Of a DNA stretch of 64,000 bases, positions 9,480 through 19,428 are shown one piece after another. Below the pieces are notes generated by a model. That model did not search any database, had not been told where the DNA came from, and saw only the letters and a list, made by a program, of their open reading frames with translations. Location of the stretch: assembly GCA_018970765.1 (NCBI GenBank), contig JAGWVT010000004.1, positions 1 to 64,000 of the forward strand, given 5' to 3'. A program made the translations under genes and the position numbers. The first letter of the stretch is position 1. Each line of letters starts with the position of its first letter. This stretch comes from Actinomycetales bacterium (GTDB lineage Bacteria; Actinomycetota; Actinomycetes; S36-B12).

Positions 9480-10846
9480 GTCCCGCACTGCAGATAGTCG
9501 GTGTCGCATTACCCCAGCGCGTGCGTGCCGCTGATGACCTCCCCGCACTCCTGGAAACACCCCTGCGTGCCGTGCAGTGGCCCGATGGTTCTACCGGGCT
9601 GGCCGATGGCGACATCGTCGTGGTCACCTCGAAAGTCGTGGCCAAGGCTGAGGGGCGCGTTCGTCAGGCAGTGATGCGCGAACAGGCGATTGACGAGGAG
9701 AGCCTGCGCGTCATCGCGGTGAAGCAGACACCTCGGGGTGCGACGAAGATCGTGCAGACGCGACATGGCCTGGTGCTAGCGGCCGCTGGCATCGATGCCA
9801 GTAACACCGATGACGGCACGATCGTCCTGCTGCCCGAGGACCCAGATTCGTCCGCAATGCAGTTGTCGGCGCATTTGCAGATGAAGCTGGGTGTGCGCCT
9901 TGGTGTGATCGTCACCGACACCATGGGTAGGCCCTGGCGACTCGGACTCACAGACGTCGCGATCGGTTCGGCAGGCGTTGCGACGCTGGATGACTACACC
10001 GATCGCGTCGATGCTTTCGGACGGCAACTGGAGACGACCGTGGTTGCCATCGCCGACGAGATCGCGGCCGCGGCAGACCTCGTGAAGGGCAAGGTGACGA
10101 ATACTCCGGTAGCGGTCGTGCGTGGATTGGGCGCCAGCCTGCTGGCGCCCGCGTCGCCCGACGCGGGCGCGCGGGCGATGGTTCGCCCCCTGGATGAGGA
10201 CCTCTTCACCCTGGGCACGCAGGAGGCGATCGCCCTTGGACGTCGCCTCGCCGTGACAGAACGTCGTACGGTTCGAAAGTTCACCGATCAGCCAGTCAGC
10301 GATGAGGTCATCAACCAAGCCATCGAGGCCGCGATCACTTCGCCAGCCCCGCATCACAGCACTGCCTGGCACTTCACCGTGCTGCGGCAGAGCGCAGCGC
10401 GCACTCAACTGCTGGATGCCATGGCAGCACGCTGGCGAACCGATCTCGCTGAGATCGACGGACTGGACGCCGCGCAGATCGACCGGCGAATACGTCGCGG
10501 TGACCTACTTCGTACCGCACCAGTTGTGCTGCTGCCCGCAATGGATCTTGCCGCCGGTGCCCATGACTACCCGGACGAGGTTCGACGTGCCGCAGAACGT
10601 GACATGTTTCTAGTCGCGGGCGGTGCCGCGGTGCAAAGTCTGCTCATCGCCCTGTCGGCGGCCGGCCTTGGTGCTGCGTGGATCTCCTCGACGATGTTTT
10701 GCGCCGATGTTGTGCGCCGCGAACTGCACTGGGGCGATGGGCTACTGCCCCTGGGAGCGATTGCGATCGGTCACCCGCTGGAAAGCCCGCCGCCTCGACC
10801 ACCGCGATCTGCTGAGCAGTTTCGCCGCGACGTCACCGATCACTAG
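9476..10846 (+). CDS. fbiB: F420-0:gamma-glutamyl ligase with C-terminal nitroreductase-like (FMN) domain
   Basis: CofE-type N-terminus (GDIVVVTSKVVAKAEGR...) fused to a nitroreductase-like domain (VRKFTDQPVSDEVINQAIEAAITSPAPHHSTAWHFTVL). ATGA overlap with fbiA. Confidence 0.93.
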   Translation: MSPALQIVGVALPQRVRAADDLPALLETPLRAVQWPDGSTGLADGDIVVVTSKVVAKAEGRVRQAVMREQAIDEESLRVIAVKQTPRGATKIVQTRHGLVLAAAGIDASNTDDGTIVLLPEDPDSSAMQLSAHLQMKLGVRLGVIVTDTMGRPWRLGLTDVAIGSAGVATLDDYTDRVDAFGRQLETTVVAIADEIAAAADLVKGKVTNTPVAVVRGLGASLLAPASPDAGARAMVRPLDEDLFTLGTQEAIALGRRLAVTERRTVRKFTDQPVSDEVINQAIEAAITSPAPHHSTAWHFTVLRQSAARTQLLDAMAARWRTDLAEIDGLDAAQIDRRIRRGDLLRTAPVVLLPAMDLAAGAHDYPDEVRRAAERDMFLVAGGAAVQSLLIALSAAGLGAAWISSTMFCADVVRRELHWGDGLLPLGAIAIGHPLESPPPRPPRSAEQFRRDVTDH

Positions 10847-11915
10847 AGAACCGCACCGAGCACTCGGCCAGTTCTGCTTCTGGCCACACCCTCACACCCG
10901 GCAGCAGTTCATTGCCCGCACCGATGCGCGCGCGGTCACCGACGACTGCGCCATCCAGCACGGTGCCGGCACCGATGCGCGCCCCAACGCCAACGATGGA
11001 GTTGCGCACCTGCGCACCCGATTCGATGACAGCGCCGTCGAACACCACGCTGGCATCTACTTGGGCACCTGACTCGATGACGGCCGCACGACCGATGGCA
11101 CTGCCGCCGGTGAGCACGGCATCAGGTGCGATCTGCGCCGAAGGCAGTGCGAGGAAGGGCCCCGGGTTGGGCACGGCCGGTGAGGGTGCATGACCAAGCA
11201 CCAGATCGGCGGAGCCGCGGGCGAAGGCCAGTGGCGTGCCCAAGTCCAGCCAGTACCCGCGATCGACCACGCCAGTGACCAGGGCACCGGAGGTCAGCAA
11301 TCCGGGAAAGGTCTCGCGTTCGACCGAGACCACCCGACCGGCAGGAATGTCGTCAATGACAGACCGACGAAAGACGTAACAGCCCGCGTTGATGGTGTCG
11401 GTGATGATCTCTTCGGGCGTCTGCGGCTTCTCCAGGAATGCGGTAACCCGGCCCGATTCATCGATCGGCACCAGGCCATAGGCGCGCGGGTCCTCCACTG
11501 GCGTGAGATAGAGCGTGACGTCAGCATCAACCTGTTGATGGTGATGCACCAGCCCGGCGATATCGACACCGGTAAGAACGTCGCCATTGAAGACTAGGAC
11601 CGGATCATTAGGACCGCTGGCCAGTTCAGACATCACATGGTTGATCGCACCGCCGGTACCGAGCGGCTCAGTCTCAGTCACCACCACGATCTCAATACCG
11701 AGATCGTTGGCGTCGAGAAACTCTCGAAACACTTCTGCTCGATAACTCGTTGCCAGCACGATGCGCGTGACGCCCGCCTGCTTTGCGCGGGCGATCTGAT
11801 GGACGGTGAAGGGAACACCAGCCACCGGGAGCATCGGCTTGGGTGTGTTGATCGTCAGTGGGCGAAGGCGGGTCCCCTGCCCGCCCACCAGCAGCACGGC
11901 CTCGGTCACTGCCAC
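10833..11915 (-). CDS. Mannose-1-phosphate guanylyltransferase / sugar nucleotidyltransferase
   Basis: MAVTEAVLLVGGQGTRLRPLTINTPKPMLPVAGVPFTVHQI, plus C-terminal hexapeptide-type repeats (IESGAQVDASVVFDGAVIESGAQV). Confidence 0.88.
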   Translation of the reverse strand: MAVTEAVLLVGGQGTRLRPLTINTPKPMLPVAGVPFTVHQIARAKQAGVTRIVLATSYRAEVFREFLDANDLGIEIVVVTETEPLGTGGAINHVMSELASGPNDPVLVFNGDVLTGVDIAGLVHHHQQVDADVTLYLTPVEDPRAYGLVPIDESGRVTAFLEKPQTPEEIITDTINAGCYVFRRSVIDDIPAGRVVSVERETFPGLLTSGALVTGVVDRGYWLDLGTPLAFARGSADLVLGHAPSPAVPNPGPFLALPSAQIAPDAVLTGGSAIGRAAVIESGAQVDASVVFDGAVIESGAQVRNSIVGVGARIGAGTVLDGAVVGDRARIGAGNELLPGVRVWPEAELAECSVRFSSDR

Positions 11916-11930
11916 AGCCTGACACAGGTC

Positions 11931-12683
11931 TCACCAGGGTGTCGCGGACTCCTGATCGGCTCGCTGACGGAGCTGTTCTTCGTTCATCGATTCGCTCACG
12001 ACTATGGAGGTCCCCGGCAGCACTGGAGCGATGGCTAGCACCAACGCCGCGAGTACGCCATCGGCAGGTTCCCCTGCAATCAGCAGTCGCGTTGCCGGGC
12101 TGCGTTGCGTGACTTCATGCTGCACGCGTGCGACGGCCTCCTGCTGGGTAATGAAGGGGCGAGTTTGATCAGCGAGTGCCGGACCGACCACTTCCGGAGC
12201 GAAGAAATCGTCGCCACCCGCCCGCGCCATGAGCGCGGCATCCTCGACGCCCGCCGGCAGCTCGGCCAGCGGCATGCCCAGTGGGTGCAATGAGACAGCC
12301 CAAGTATTGGTGCTTTGGCTCACCGGCGCCTCGATCGACGGACCGACCAGTTGCAGTCGTGCCTGCTCGGGATCGCGGCCAAGGTGCACGGTGGCACCGG
12401 CCGACCAGCAAGCCAGCAGCCATACACAGCGTTGCCAGTGCCAGGGCAGGTCGACGGCCACCAGATCCCCCGGTTCGATGTCGGCCTCATCTACCAGCGC
12501 ATTGGCGGCCTTGGCTACCGCGTTGGCAAGGGTGAGCGCTGAGAGTTCGGTACGGGCACCCTGGTCATAGGCCGTGAGCACCGGCGCACCCGCATTTGCG
12601 TGGCCACGAGCCTTGGCGACGACCATCGGCCAAATCACCGCACTAGATAGCGACTGCGTGCCTGGTTGGAGTACCTGGCTCAT
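11931..12683 (-). CDS. TIGR03089 family protein (AMP-ligase-like)
   Basis: 250 aa; PVLTAYDQGARTELSALTLANAVAKAANALVDEADIEPGDLVAVDLPWHWQRCVWLLACWSAGATV resembles the actinobacterial TIGR03089 family. Confidence 0.75.
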   Translation of the reverse strand: MSQVLQPGTQSLSSAVIWPMVVAKARGHANAGAPVLTAYDQGARTELSALTLANAVAKAANALVDEADIEPGDLVAVDLPWHWQRCVWLLACWSAGATVHLGRDPEQARLQLVGPSIEAPVSQSTNTWAVSLHPLGMPLAELPAGVEDAALMARAGGDDFFAPEVVGPALADQTRPFITQQEAVARVQHEVTQRSPATRLLIAGEPADGVLAALVLAIAPVLPGTSIVVSESMNEEQLRQRADQESATPW

Positions 12684-15600
12684 GTGCGCGCGGTCTTGCG
12701 CTTGCGAATCTCGACCGTCACTTCTTCACTGACAGCGATGACCTGGCCCTTGCGCACGACGACGATGCGGTATTGGTACACGGACCCCGCTGGTACGGCG
12801 CTCTTGACGCGGAATCGAAAGCGTCCCTTCGCATTCGTTCGCGTCTTGTCCACGGTGGTCCAGACGCCGTCGATTAGGCGTTGCCGTTCGACGCGGACCC
12901 CCTTGCTATCCGCCTTCGGTCGAACCTTGCCGCGGAAGATCAACCGGCTACCTGCCTTGGGCGTTGTCGTGGGCCCTATACGCAGTGTCACCCGCAGCGC
13001 GCTTGCGCCGGCGGTGTCGCCTTCGGGTTGCGCGGCTGTGCTGTCACCGGACGTCGCACCACCAACACTGTTGCTCTGCGGCGCCCCAACGCCGGTTGCA
13101 CCGTCGATACTCGTCACGTATGCCGACTTCAACCCAAGGGCAGTCCGGAACTGTTCGCCGGTCAACGCACGAGTGGTCCCGTCACTCAAAGTGGCGCGAA
13201 CCTCGCCCACCGCTCCGGAGGTGAGTCGCTTGGTCACCTCGACCTTCCACACCGCCGGTGCTTGGAAGGCTTTCGCCATTTGCGCCTGACTTGCCGTGAC
13301 CGTCCAAGAGCGGTGCGGATTGTCTGCATGCAGTGACGAGGGGTCGGGCACGCTCACCAGGTAGGGCAGGTCACCACCCCAGACCTCTTTGACCGAGTTC
13401 GTCGCACCGCCCGATGATGAGGAGTAGAAGGCACTGATGGGCTCGCCGTTGTACAGCACGGCAAGGCCCGTGGTGGGTGATGCGGCAGTTGCGTCCACGG
13501 CTTCCACCCATTTGCCGCCCTTGGGGCCGGACTGCTTGGCGTAGCCGGTGAAGGTCTGGTCGATGTATGGACCGGTGCCGTCATCGACATGGCAGTCACA
13601 GGCCTTGCGCACACCACTCTTAGCGATCTTGGCTAGCGCGTAGGTTCGCGCTGCGATGGCCTGCGTCTGCAGCGCAGCAGCCGGCCAAGAGCTGGTCACC
13701 TCGGAGATTCCGTAGAGGTACTCATCATGCAAGCGGACCACGTTGACCACGTTCAAGCGCACTCCACCACTGGTGGTCACAGCGGAGACTTCCATCGACC
13801 CATAGCGGTACCGATGCCCAGGTGAATCGAAGGTGCCTTGGCCGCTGATCAGATTCAGCATCGTCGTGCCTCCGGCCGCACCACCGGGATTGCGCGTACC
13901 GGCCCAGCGCACGCTGACATTGGGGGCAGAGCCCAGGTCGGTGGTCTGGCCCTGCGCGATGCGCTGGACGGCCACCGATGCACCTGAGACGCCGAAGGTG
14001 AAGACATCCTGCGGACCACCCACGACCACATTGCCGCCGACCGTGACTTCAATGGCACCCCCGTCACCGGCGATAGCTTCACTGCGCATCTGTGCGTTAG
14101 CGATCTGATAGCGGACGTTGACTCGCACGTCTGCTTCATCCGGCACCGGTGAAACGGTTGTTCCCGTGTAGTAATAGGTGAGGATGCTGCTGGCGTCCCG
14201 GCCCTCTTTGGCCATGGCGTACGCCCCCCACTGCGATAGGCCAATGCCATGCCCGTAGCCACTACCAACGAGCGTGAACGCTTCCGGTGGGCCACAGGGA
14301 TCCTGCGGAGAACCTGCAGCGGGTGTGATGACACCGCTGCCTGTCCAGGGGTACATCGCATCGCCGTTGGCATCACCGGTGAGCGTGAAGGTGTACGTAC
14401 CCGGTGGCACCGGAGCACCATTGCCGTCGCGCTTATCCCAGCTGATCGTCAAGGGGCCAGCAGCATCTTGGCGCCCACTGATGGTCCGCACCACGGACCC
14501 GCATCTCGATGCGATGGCAAGGTTCCAGGAGATCGGCGCCGTACTGCGGGTGGTGACGGTGAGCGGGTCTGCGGAACCCCATGGCACCGGCCCGCTGACC
14601 GCCGGGTCATAAACCGTTGCGCCCATCATCGACGTCGCCAGTGCACGAACGGTGGGCAACTGGGCCTCGAGGAATTGACCCGGGCACTTGGTGGCACCGA
14701 TGTCCCTATGGCCACCGACCACAAGTGCAGTCGCCTGCGTACCGGGGGCGTACTTACTGGTGCCTGAACCGGAGTCCGAGACGAGGATCTGCGTACCATT
14801 GGGATCGCGATGGTTGATGGCAAGTTTCCAGGCAAGCAGCGATGCGATCGAGCTCGTCATCGCGGACATCTGCTCCGGCGGTGGATTGACCTTTTCAAAG
14901 TTGCCGATCGCTGAGATCGCAAAGGTCTCGTTGTTGAAGCCGGCAGTGTGTGCTCCGACGACGGCCTGGTCCATGCCGCCGGCGCGACCCTCATAAAGAC
15001 GCCCGTAGCGATCGACGAGGAAGTTGTACGCCATATCCGAGTAGCGCAGCCCCTTGATGTACCACCCGTACAGATTGCGAACCTGCTGCGCCGCCTCCTC
15101 TGGGGTGTACTCAGACTTCGACGTGGTGTGGTGCACGAACGCGGCCTTGATGGTGGGTGAGTATCGGGGCGCATCCACCCGCAGTGTTTCGTCCGCTCCC
15201 CACTGGTCTCGCGTGATGATTGCGGGAGCAGGCGCAGTCACAGTGCCGGCCCGAGCCAGCGCACCGCTGCCAGCCGCCTGTTCATCGACGCTAACCTGCG
15301 TGTCTGCCAACTGCGCATCCGCCTGGGTCACCGGGTTGTCCAAGAGCATCACCTGCGGATTCACCGGCTCTTCACCCTCCGGCGCATCGATGCGCACCTG
15401 AACGCCGTCAGCGGCATCGACCAGAAGCGGATCGGTGCCGTAGCGCGCCCCCTCAGCCTCCGGTGAATCGGGATCCGGCCCGTGCTCGGTGACCCGGAGC
15501 GGGTACCAGGCGCCCCAGTCATCGTCCTCGCGCACGCGCACCAGTACTCGCGTACTCGGGTCCAACGGGGCATCCGACGTCACACCCACCAGTCCAAACT

Positions 15601-16060
15601 CGCCAGTGTTCAGCGGGGCCGTCGCGACGGCCGGCGCGACCGGGTCATCCGTCAGGTCTGCCGACACTGTGCTGGGACCTTGCAGCGGGGCCAGCCCTAG
15701 CGGCGTGACGAGATCTCCTGAGCCACCGTGCTCGTGAGTGAGGTCTTCCCAGGACGCCATGGCCACGGCGGATTCGCGAACCGCAACGGGGTCGATGCCG
15801 GTCAGTGGCAGCACGACAAGTGTGGGGTCAATGGGGGCATTGCGTGGCTGCTTGGGCATCACATCGGGGGTGACTACCGGCATGGCCAGGCCCGTCACCA
15901 CCACCACAGGAGCCAGCAGCAGCGGCACAAGCGGGCGTACCCGTCGGCGCAGGCCGCAGACGGACGCCACGGCATGACCCAGCAACCCTTGAGCCTTCGG
16001 CTTTAGGGCGTTCACCAAGCCCGCGGCGCTCGTGGCGCCTTGGGCAGACTTCTGGCACAT
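12680..16060 (-). CDS. Secreted PGRP/amidase_2-type N-acetylmuramoyl-L-alanine amidase fused to SpoIID/LytB-like domain
   Basis: PGRP domain (ITRDQWGADE...AFVHHTT...GGHRDIGATKCPGQFLEAQL), FlgD-like Ig segment (ISWDKRDGNGAPVPPGTYTFTLTG), SpoIID region (GSGYGHGIGLSQWGAYAMAKEG...YLYGISEVTSSWPAAALQTQAIAARTYAL). Track start 16144; ATG at 16060 preferred. Confidence 0.88.
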   Translation of the reverse strand: MCQKSAQGATSAAGLVNALKPKAQGLLGHAVASVCGLRRRVRPLVPLLLAPVVVVTGLAMPVVTPDVMPKQPRNAPIDPTLVVLPLTGIDPVAVRESAVAMASWEDLTHEHGGSGDLVTPLGLAPLQGPSTVSADLTDDPVAPAVATAPLNTGEFGLVGVTSDAPLDPSTRVLVRVREDDDWGAWYPLRVTEHGPDPDSPEAEGARYGTDPLLVDAADGVQVRIDAPEGEEPVNPQVMLLDNPVTQADAQLADTQVSVDEQAAGSGALARAGTVTAPAPAIITRDQWGADETLRVDAPRYSPTIKAAFVHHTTSKSEYTPEEAAQQVRNLYGWYIKGLRYSDMAYNFLVDRYGRLYEGRAGGMDQAVVGAHTAGFNNETFAISAIGNFEKVNPPPEQMSAMTSSIASLLAWKLAINHRDPNGTQILVSDSGSGTSKYAPGTQATALVVGGHRDIGATKCPGQFLEAQLPTVRALATSMMGATVYDPAVSGPVPWGSADPLTVTTRSTAPISWNLAIASRCGSVVRTISGRQDAAGPLTISWDKRDGNGAPVPPGTYTFTLTGDANGDAMYPWTGSGVITPAAGSPQDPCGPPEAFTLVGSGYGHGIGLSQWGAYAMAKEGRDASSILTYYYTGTTVSPVPDEADVRVNVRYQIANAQMRSEAIAGDGGAIEVTVGGNVVVGGPQDVFTFGVSGASVAVQRIAQGQTTDLGSAPNVSVRWAGTRNPGGAAGGTTMLNLISGQGTFDSPGHRYRYGSMEVSAVTTSGGVRLNVVNVVRLHDEYLYGISEVTSSWPAAALQTQAIAARTYALAKIAKSGVRKACDCHVDDGTGPYIDQTFTGYAKQSGPKGGKWVEAVDATAASPTTGLAVLYNGEPISAFYSSSSGGATNSVKEVWGGDLPYLVSVPDPSSLHADNPHRSWTVTASQAQMAKAFQAPAVWKVEVTKRLTSGAVGEVRATLSDGTTRALTGEQFRTALGLKSAYVTSIDGATGVGAPQSNSVGGATSGDSTAAQPEGDTAGASALRVTLRIGPTTTPKAGSRLIFRGKVRPKADSKGVRVERQRLIDGVWTTVDKTRTNAKGRFRFRVKSAVPAGSVYQYRIVVVRKGQVIAVSEEVTVEIRKRKTART

Positions 16061-16303
16061 GGCGGGATCTCCGATTGATGTCAGTCCTACGGTGACATAT
16101 GACGCGCGTCGCACCGTGTTTCCCACGCCTACCGCCTGTAACATTTTTCACACCCGCGTCGGCAGCATGGAACGCGGCACCCGGCACTTTCGTCTAACTG
16201 ACACGACTCCGGGGTTACGTAAGCCAAGGGCTGGCTGTCGCGCGGTTTACGCTGCAGTGGCTGATCCGCCTGCGCTGATGTACCGCTGACTGAAGGAGAA
16301 CCG

Positions 16304-17698
16304 ATGGGTTCCTGGCGATGGACCAGGATCTTGGCTGCGATTTTGGCTGGCGCGGTGCTCCTGCTTGCGGCCATCGGCGGGTTCGTATCCCTGACGATGA
16401 ATCAGATGCAGGGGAACATCACCGCGCTGGATGTCTCTGAGCAGATCGGGAGCCCGACCGCATCGGCACCTGCCGTAGTCGACGAAGCAGGCAGTTATGA
16501 ACCCTTCACGGTGCTGCTGATGGGCTCGGACACCCGACAGGGCAAGGAGAACCGCGGGTACGGCAAGGCCAATGAAATCGGCGGAGAGCGATCCGACACC
16601 ACAATTTTGCTGCACGTCAGCGCGGATCGATCCCATGCGGTCGCGGTGAGCATTCCGCGTGACACCCTGATCACGCTGCCGACCTGCAAGAGAGACGGCA
16701 AACAGGTTGGTGGTTATCAGGGACGATTCAACGAGGCGATCGAACTCGCGGGGCCGGGCTGCACACTCAAGGCTGTCCAGGAGATGACCGGCCTGCCCAT
16801 TGAACACTTCATGGTGGTGGACTTCGGCGGATTCAAGCGCATTGTGGATTCCATCGGTGGCGTGGAGATCTGCGTGGCCGAGGACGTCAATGACTCACAG
16901 AGCGGCCTTCGGTTGACGAAGGGTACGCACGTCGTCAAGGGCGAAGAGGCACTTGCCTTCGTGCGTGCTCGCAAGACCCTGGGCGATGGTTCGGATACCT
17001 CGCGCATTCGGCGCCAGCAGGCATTCCTGTCGTCGACGATTCGTCAGGTGCTCTCCAGCGACACACTGCTCAACCCAGTCAAACTCGTCAACGTGCTCAA
17101 TGCCGCAACTGAATCACTGACAGCGGATCCATTCCTTGCTGACCTACAGAACTTGCAGGATCTCGCCCTGAGCATGCGGCAACTCAAGCCCAAAGACATC
17201 ACCTTCACCACCATGCCGTGGTACCCATCCGGTGACGGGGCAACGGTGCTGCAGAACAAGAAGCGCGCCAAAGCGCTCTGGCAAGCCATTGCCGATGACA
17301 CCGCGTGGCCGCCCAAGGGCGAAAGCGACCAGCCGGTCCTGCGGGTTGAGCCCAACACGATTCGCGTCGACGTGCTGAATGGGACGAGTACCAAGGGCCT
17401 GGCCAAGAAGGTGGCCAAGCAACTTCGCAAAGAGGGCTATCGCGTCATGGAGGTCGGCAATACCAAGACCCCCGCCGCCCAGACGACCGTCATCTACGAC
17501 CCTGATTGGGACAACTCCGCAAAGACCCTCATCTACGCCACCACCGCAGAGGCGAAGTCCGAGCCCGGTCACGGCCAGCGGATGACGCTGGTTATCGGAG
17601 ACGACTTCACCGCAGTGCAACCAGTGAAGATCAGCGATCAGTTGAAGGACAAGACGGCGAACCTGAACACGGCCGACGAGTCCTTCTGCGCTGCCTAG
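16304..17698 (+). CDS. LCP (LytR-CpsA-Psr) family protein with LytR_C domain
   Basis: LMGSDTRQGKENRGYGKANEIGGERSDTTILLHVSADRSHAVAVSIPRDTLITLP...LAFVRARKTLGDGSDTSRIRRQQAFL; C-terminal IRVDVLNGTSTKGLAKKVAKQLRKEGYRV. Confidence 0.95.
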   Translation: MGSWRWTRILAAILAGAVLLLAAIGGFVSLTMNQMQGNITALDVSEQIGSPTASAPAVVDEAGSYEPFTVLLMGSDTRQGKENRGYGKANEIGGERSDTTILLHVSADRSHAVAVSIPRDTLITLPTCKRDGKQVGGYQGRFNEAIELAGPGCTLKAVQEMTGLPIEHFMVVDFGGFKRIVDSIGGVEICVAEDVNDSQSGLRLTKGTHVVKGEEALAFVRARKTLGDGSDTSRIRRQQAFLSSTIRQVLSSDTLLNPVKLVNVLNAATESLTADPFLADLQNLQDLALSMRQLKPKDITFTTMPWYPSGDGATVLQNKKRAKALWQAIADDTAWPPKGESDQPVLRVEPNTIRVDVLNGTSTKGLAKKVAKQLRKEGYRVMEVGNTKTPAAQTTVIYDPDWDNSAKTLIYATTAEAKSEPGHGQRMTLVIGDDFTAVQPVKISDQLKDKTANLNTADESFCAA

Positions 17699-17717
17699 CA
17701 GCGTGCCGTAGCTCGCT

Positions 17718-18584
17718 TCAAATCACCGGCGGTCGTCCGGCCTTGGTCATCCGCCAAACCGTGCGCCAACGCATCGCCCGACGCCCCGTCGGACGCACGC
17801 GTATTCCTTCACCCAGGCCAGCAAACCAGGCACGTAGTGCGGCCGGCTTGCGCACGCGCAGCACTGTGAGCGTGATCCAACTGCCGACATAGCAGGGCTG
17901 CAAGACCATCGGCAGGTTACGTCGGGCCAGCCAGACCCGATTGCGCGCATTCATACGCCAGAACTCGGCATGCCGCGTGGGATTGATGACAGGGTGCCAG
18001 ACCGGCACATCCCCGGCGTACCACGGTGTTGCCGGCGAATCCCACACTCGCCACACCAGGTCGATGCCCTCGTGGGCGTAGAAGAACTCATCGGGCCAGC
18101 CACCGGCGGCATCGAAGACATCCCGCCGAATCAAGGTTGCCCCTTCCCACAGTGAGGTAGCCGGGCCGGGCTGCGCCGGATCTCCCGCACGAAGCCGCGG
18201 CACCCAACGTCCGGGAGCGGGCTTACCGGTCGGGTCGACCACGCGCGGCTGAATCAACGCGCGATCCCCCGTCATCCGATCGGCTAGCGCACGCAATGTC
18301 GTCTGTGTCGGCAGCTGCGCGTCGTCATCGAGAAAGAACAGCAGCGGAGTGTCGAGCAGGGCCGCACCTGCGTTGCGCCCGGCCGGAATGCCGAGGTTTT
18401 CCGCCAATCCAAGTGTGCGCACTGATTCGGGGAACCCGACCGGGTCCCAGCCATTGCCGACCACGACAACCGACGTCGAGACATCAACCTGCGCAAGGAC
18501 CGATTGGACTGCCTGCTGCAGTTCGGCCGGTCGGCGACCCATGGTGAGCACAACCACGCCGATCCTTGGTACCTCGACAGTCAC
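17718..18584 (-). CDS. Glycosyltransferase family 2
   Basis: VTVEVPRIGVVVLTMGRRPAELQQAVQSVLAQ...GNLGIPAGRNAGAAL-type motif, FFLDDDAQL. GTG start at 18584 preferred over the track start 18671. Confidence 0.88.
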   Translation of the reverse strand: MTVEVPRIGVVVLTMGRRPAELQQAVQSVLAQVDVSTSVVVVGNGWDPVGFPESVRTLGLAENLGIPAGRNAGAALLDTPLLFFLDDDAQLPTQTTLRALADRMTGDRALIQPRVVDPTGKPAPGRWVPRLRAGDPAQPGPATSLWEGATLIRRDVFDAAGGWPDEFFYAHEGIDLVWRVWDSPATPWYAGDVPVWHPVINPTRHAEFWRMNARNRVWLARRNLPMVLQPCYVGSWITLTVLRVRKPAALRAWFAGLGEGIRVRPTGRRAMRWRTVWRMTKAGRPPVI

Positions 18585-18594
18585 GCGCGGCGCC

Positions 18595-19416
18595 TCACGT
18601 TCGACGGAGTTTGCTCGATGCAAGGATCGCGGCAAGGTGCCCCAGCACAGTGACCACCCCGAGGGCCGCAAGGGCGATCAGCAGCACACGGGTGGCCAAC
18701 AGATCGCCGAGGAATGCATCGATAACCGCGGCCACCCCAGCCAACAACGTCAACTCCACAGAGTGGTACGCGCGGTAGAACGGGAAGAACCGAACCAGGG
18801 ACCGCACTTTACGAAGCAGACCACCACGTGGTTGGGCAATGCTCACTGTCTGACTGGTGTCGGCCAACAGGGGCATGGCGTTGTAAGCACGTGCGACATG
18901 GACGGTGTCGTTCAGCACCTTGTTCCACAACACCAGCACGGCCAGCAGAGCGCCCAGGAACGGCCAGCCTGAGGCGAGCCATCCGGCCTCGGGGAAGCCA
19001 GCCGCACGCATGCCCAGGGCAATCGGGATCAGACCCTCGGCCGCATAGTGACCGACGCGGTCCAGGAAGACCCCGGCCGGCGAGGAGGTCTGGCGCCAGC
19101 GGGCAACCTCACCGTCACAGCAATCCCAGAGCATCTGCAACTGCCCCAGGAAGACCGCAAGCAGGCCGCCGGGTAGTCCCGGAATCAACAGGGCGAGAGC
19201 GGCGCCGATGCCGGTGCCGATCATCAGGAGCGTGACCTGGTTAGCGCTAGCACCAATGCGCAGCAGCACCAGGGTCAGGTAGGGCGAGATCGCCCGCTGG
19301 TAGGCGTCAGCAACCCAGTGCTCGGAGTTGCGTCGGCCCCGGATGCTAGGCGGCTGTCCAACGGCGCGGATCTCGGCAACCGTCGGGCGAGTCGGTCGAT
19401 CAACTGCCTCGCTCAT
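18595..19416 (-). CDS. CDP-alcohol phosphatidyltransferase family protein (variant active site)
   Basis: DCCDGEVARWRQTSSPAGVFLDRVGHYAAEG matches D-x2-DG-x2-AR-x8-G-x3-D-x3-[D] except that the last Asp is His; multiple TM segments. Confidence 0.85.
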   Translation of the reverse strand: MSEAVDRPTRPTVAEIRAVGQPPSIRGRRNSEHWVADAYQRAISPYLTLVLLRIGASANQVTLLMIGTGIGAALALLIPGLPGGLLAVFLGQLQMLWDCCDGEVARWRQTSSPAGVFLDRVGHYAAEGLIPIALGMRAAGFPEAGWLASGWPFLGALLAVLVLWNKVLNDTVHVARAYNAMPLLADTSQTVSIAQPRGGLLRKVRSLVRFFPFYRAYHSVELTLLAGVAAVIDAFLGDLLATRVLLIALAALGVVTVLGHLAAILASSKLRRT

Positions 19417-19428
19417 GGCCTCATGCTG

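Noticed and set aside
16215-16222. 8-bp palindrome TTACGTAA between the SpoIID and LCP genes
   Set aside because: Too short to separate from chance without a genome-wide motif test.
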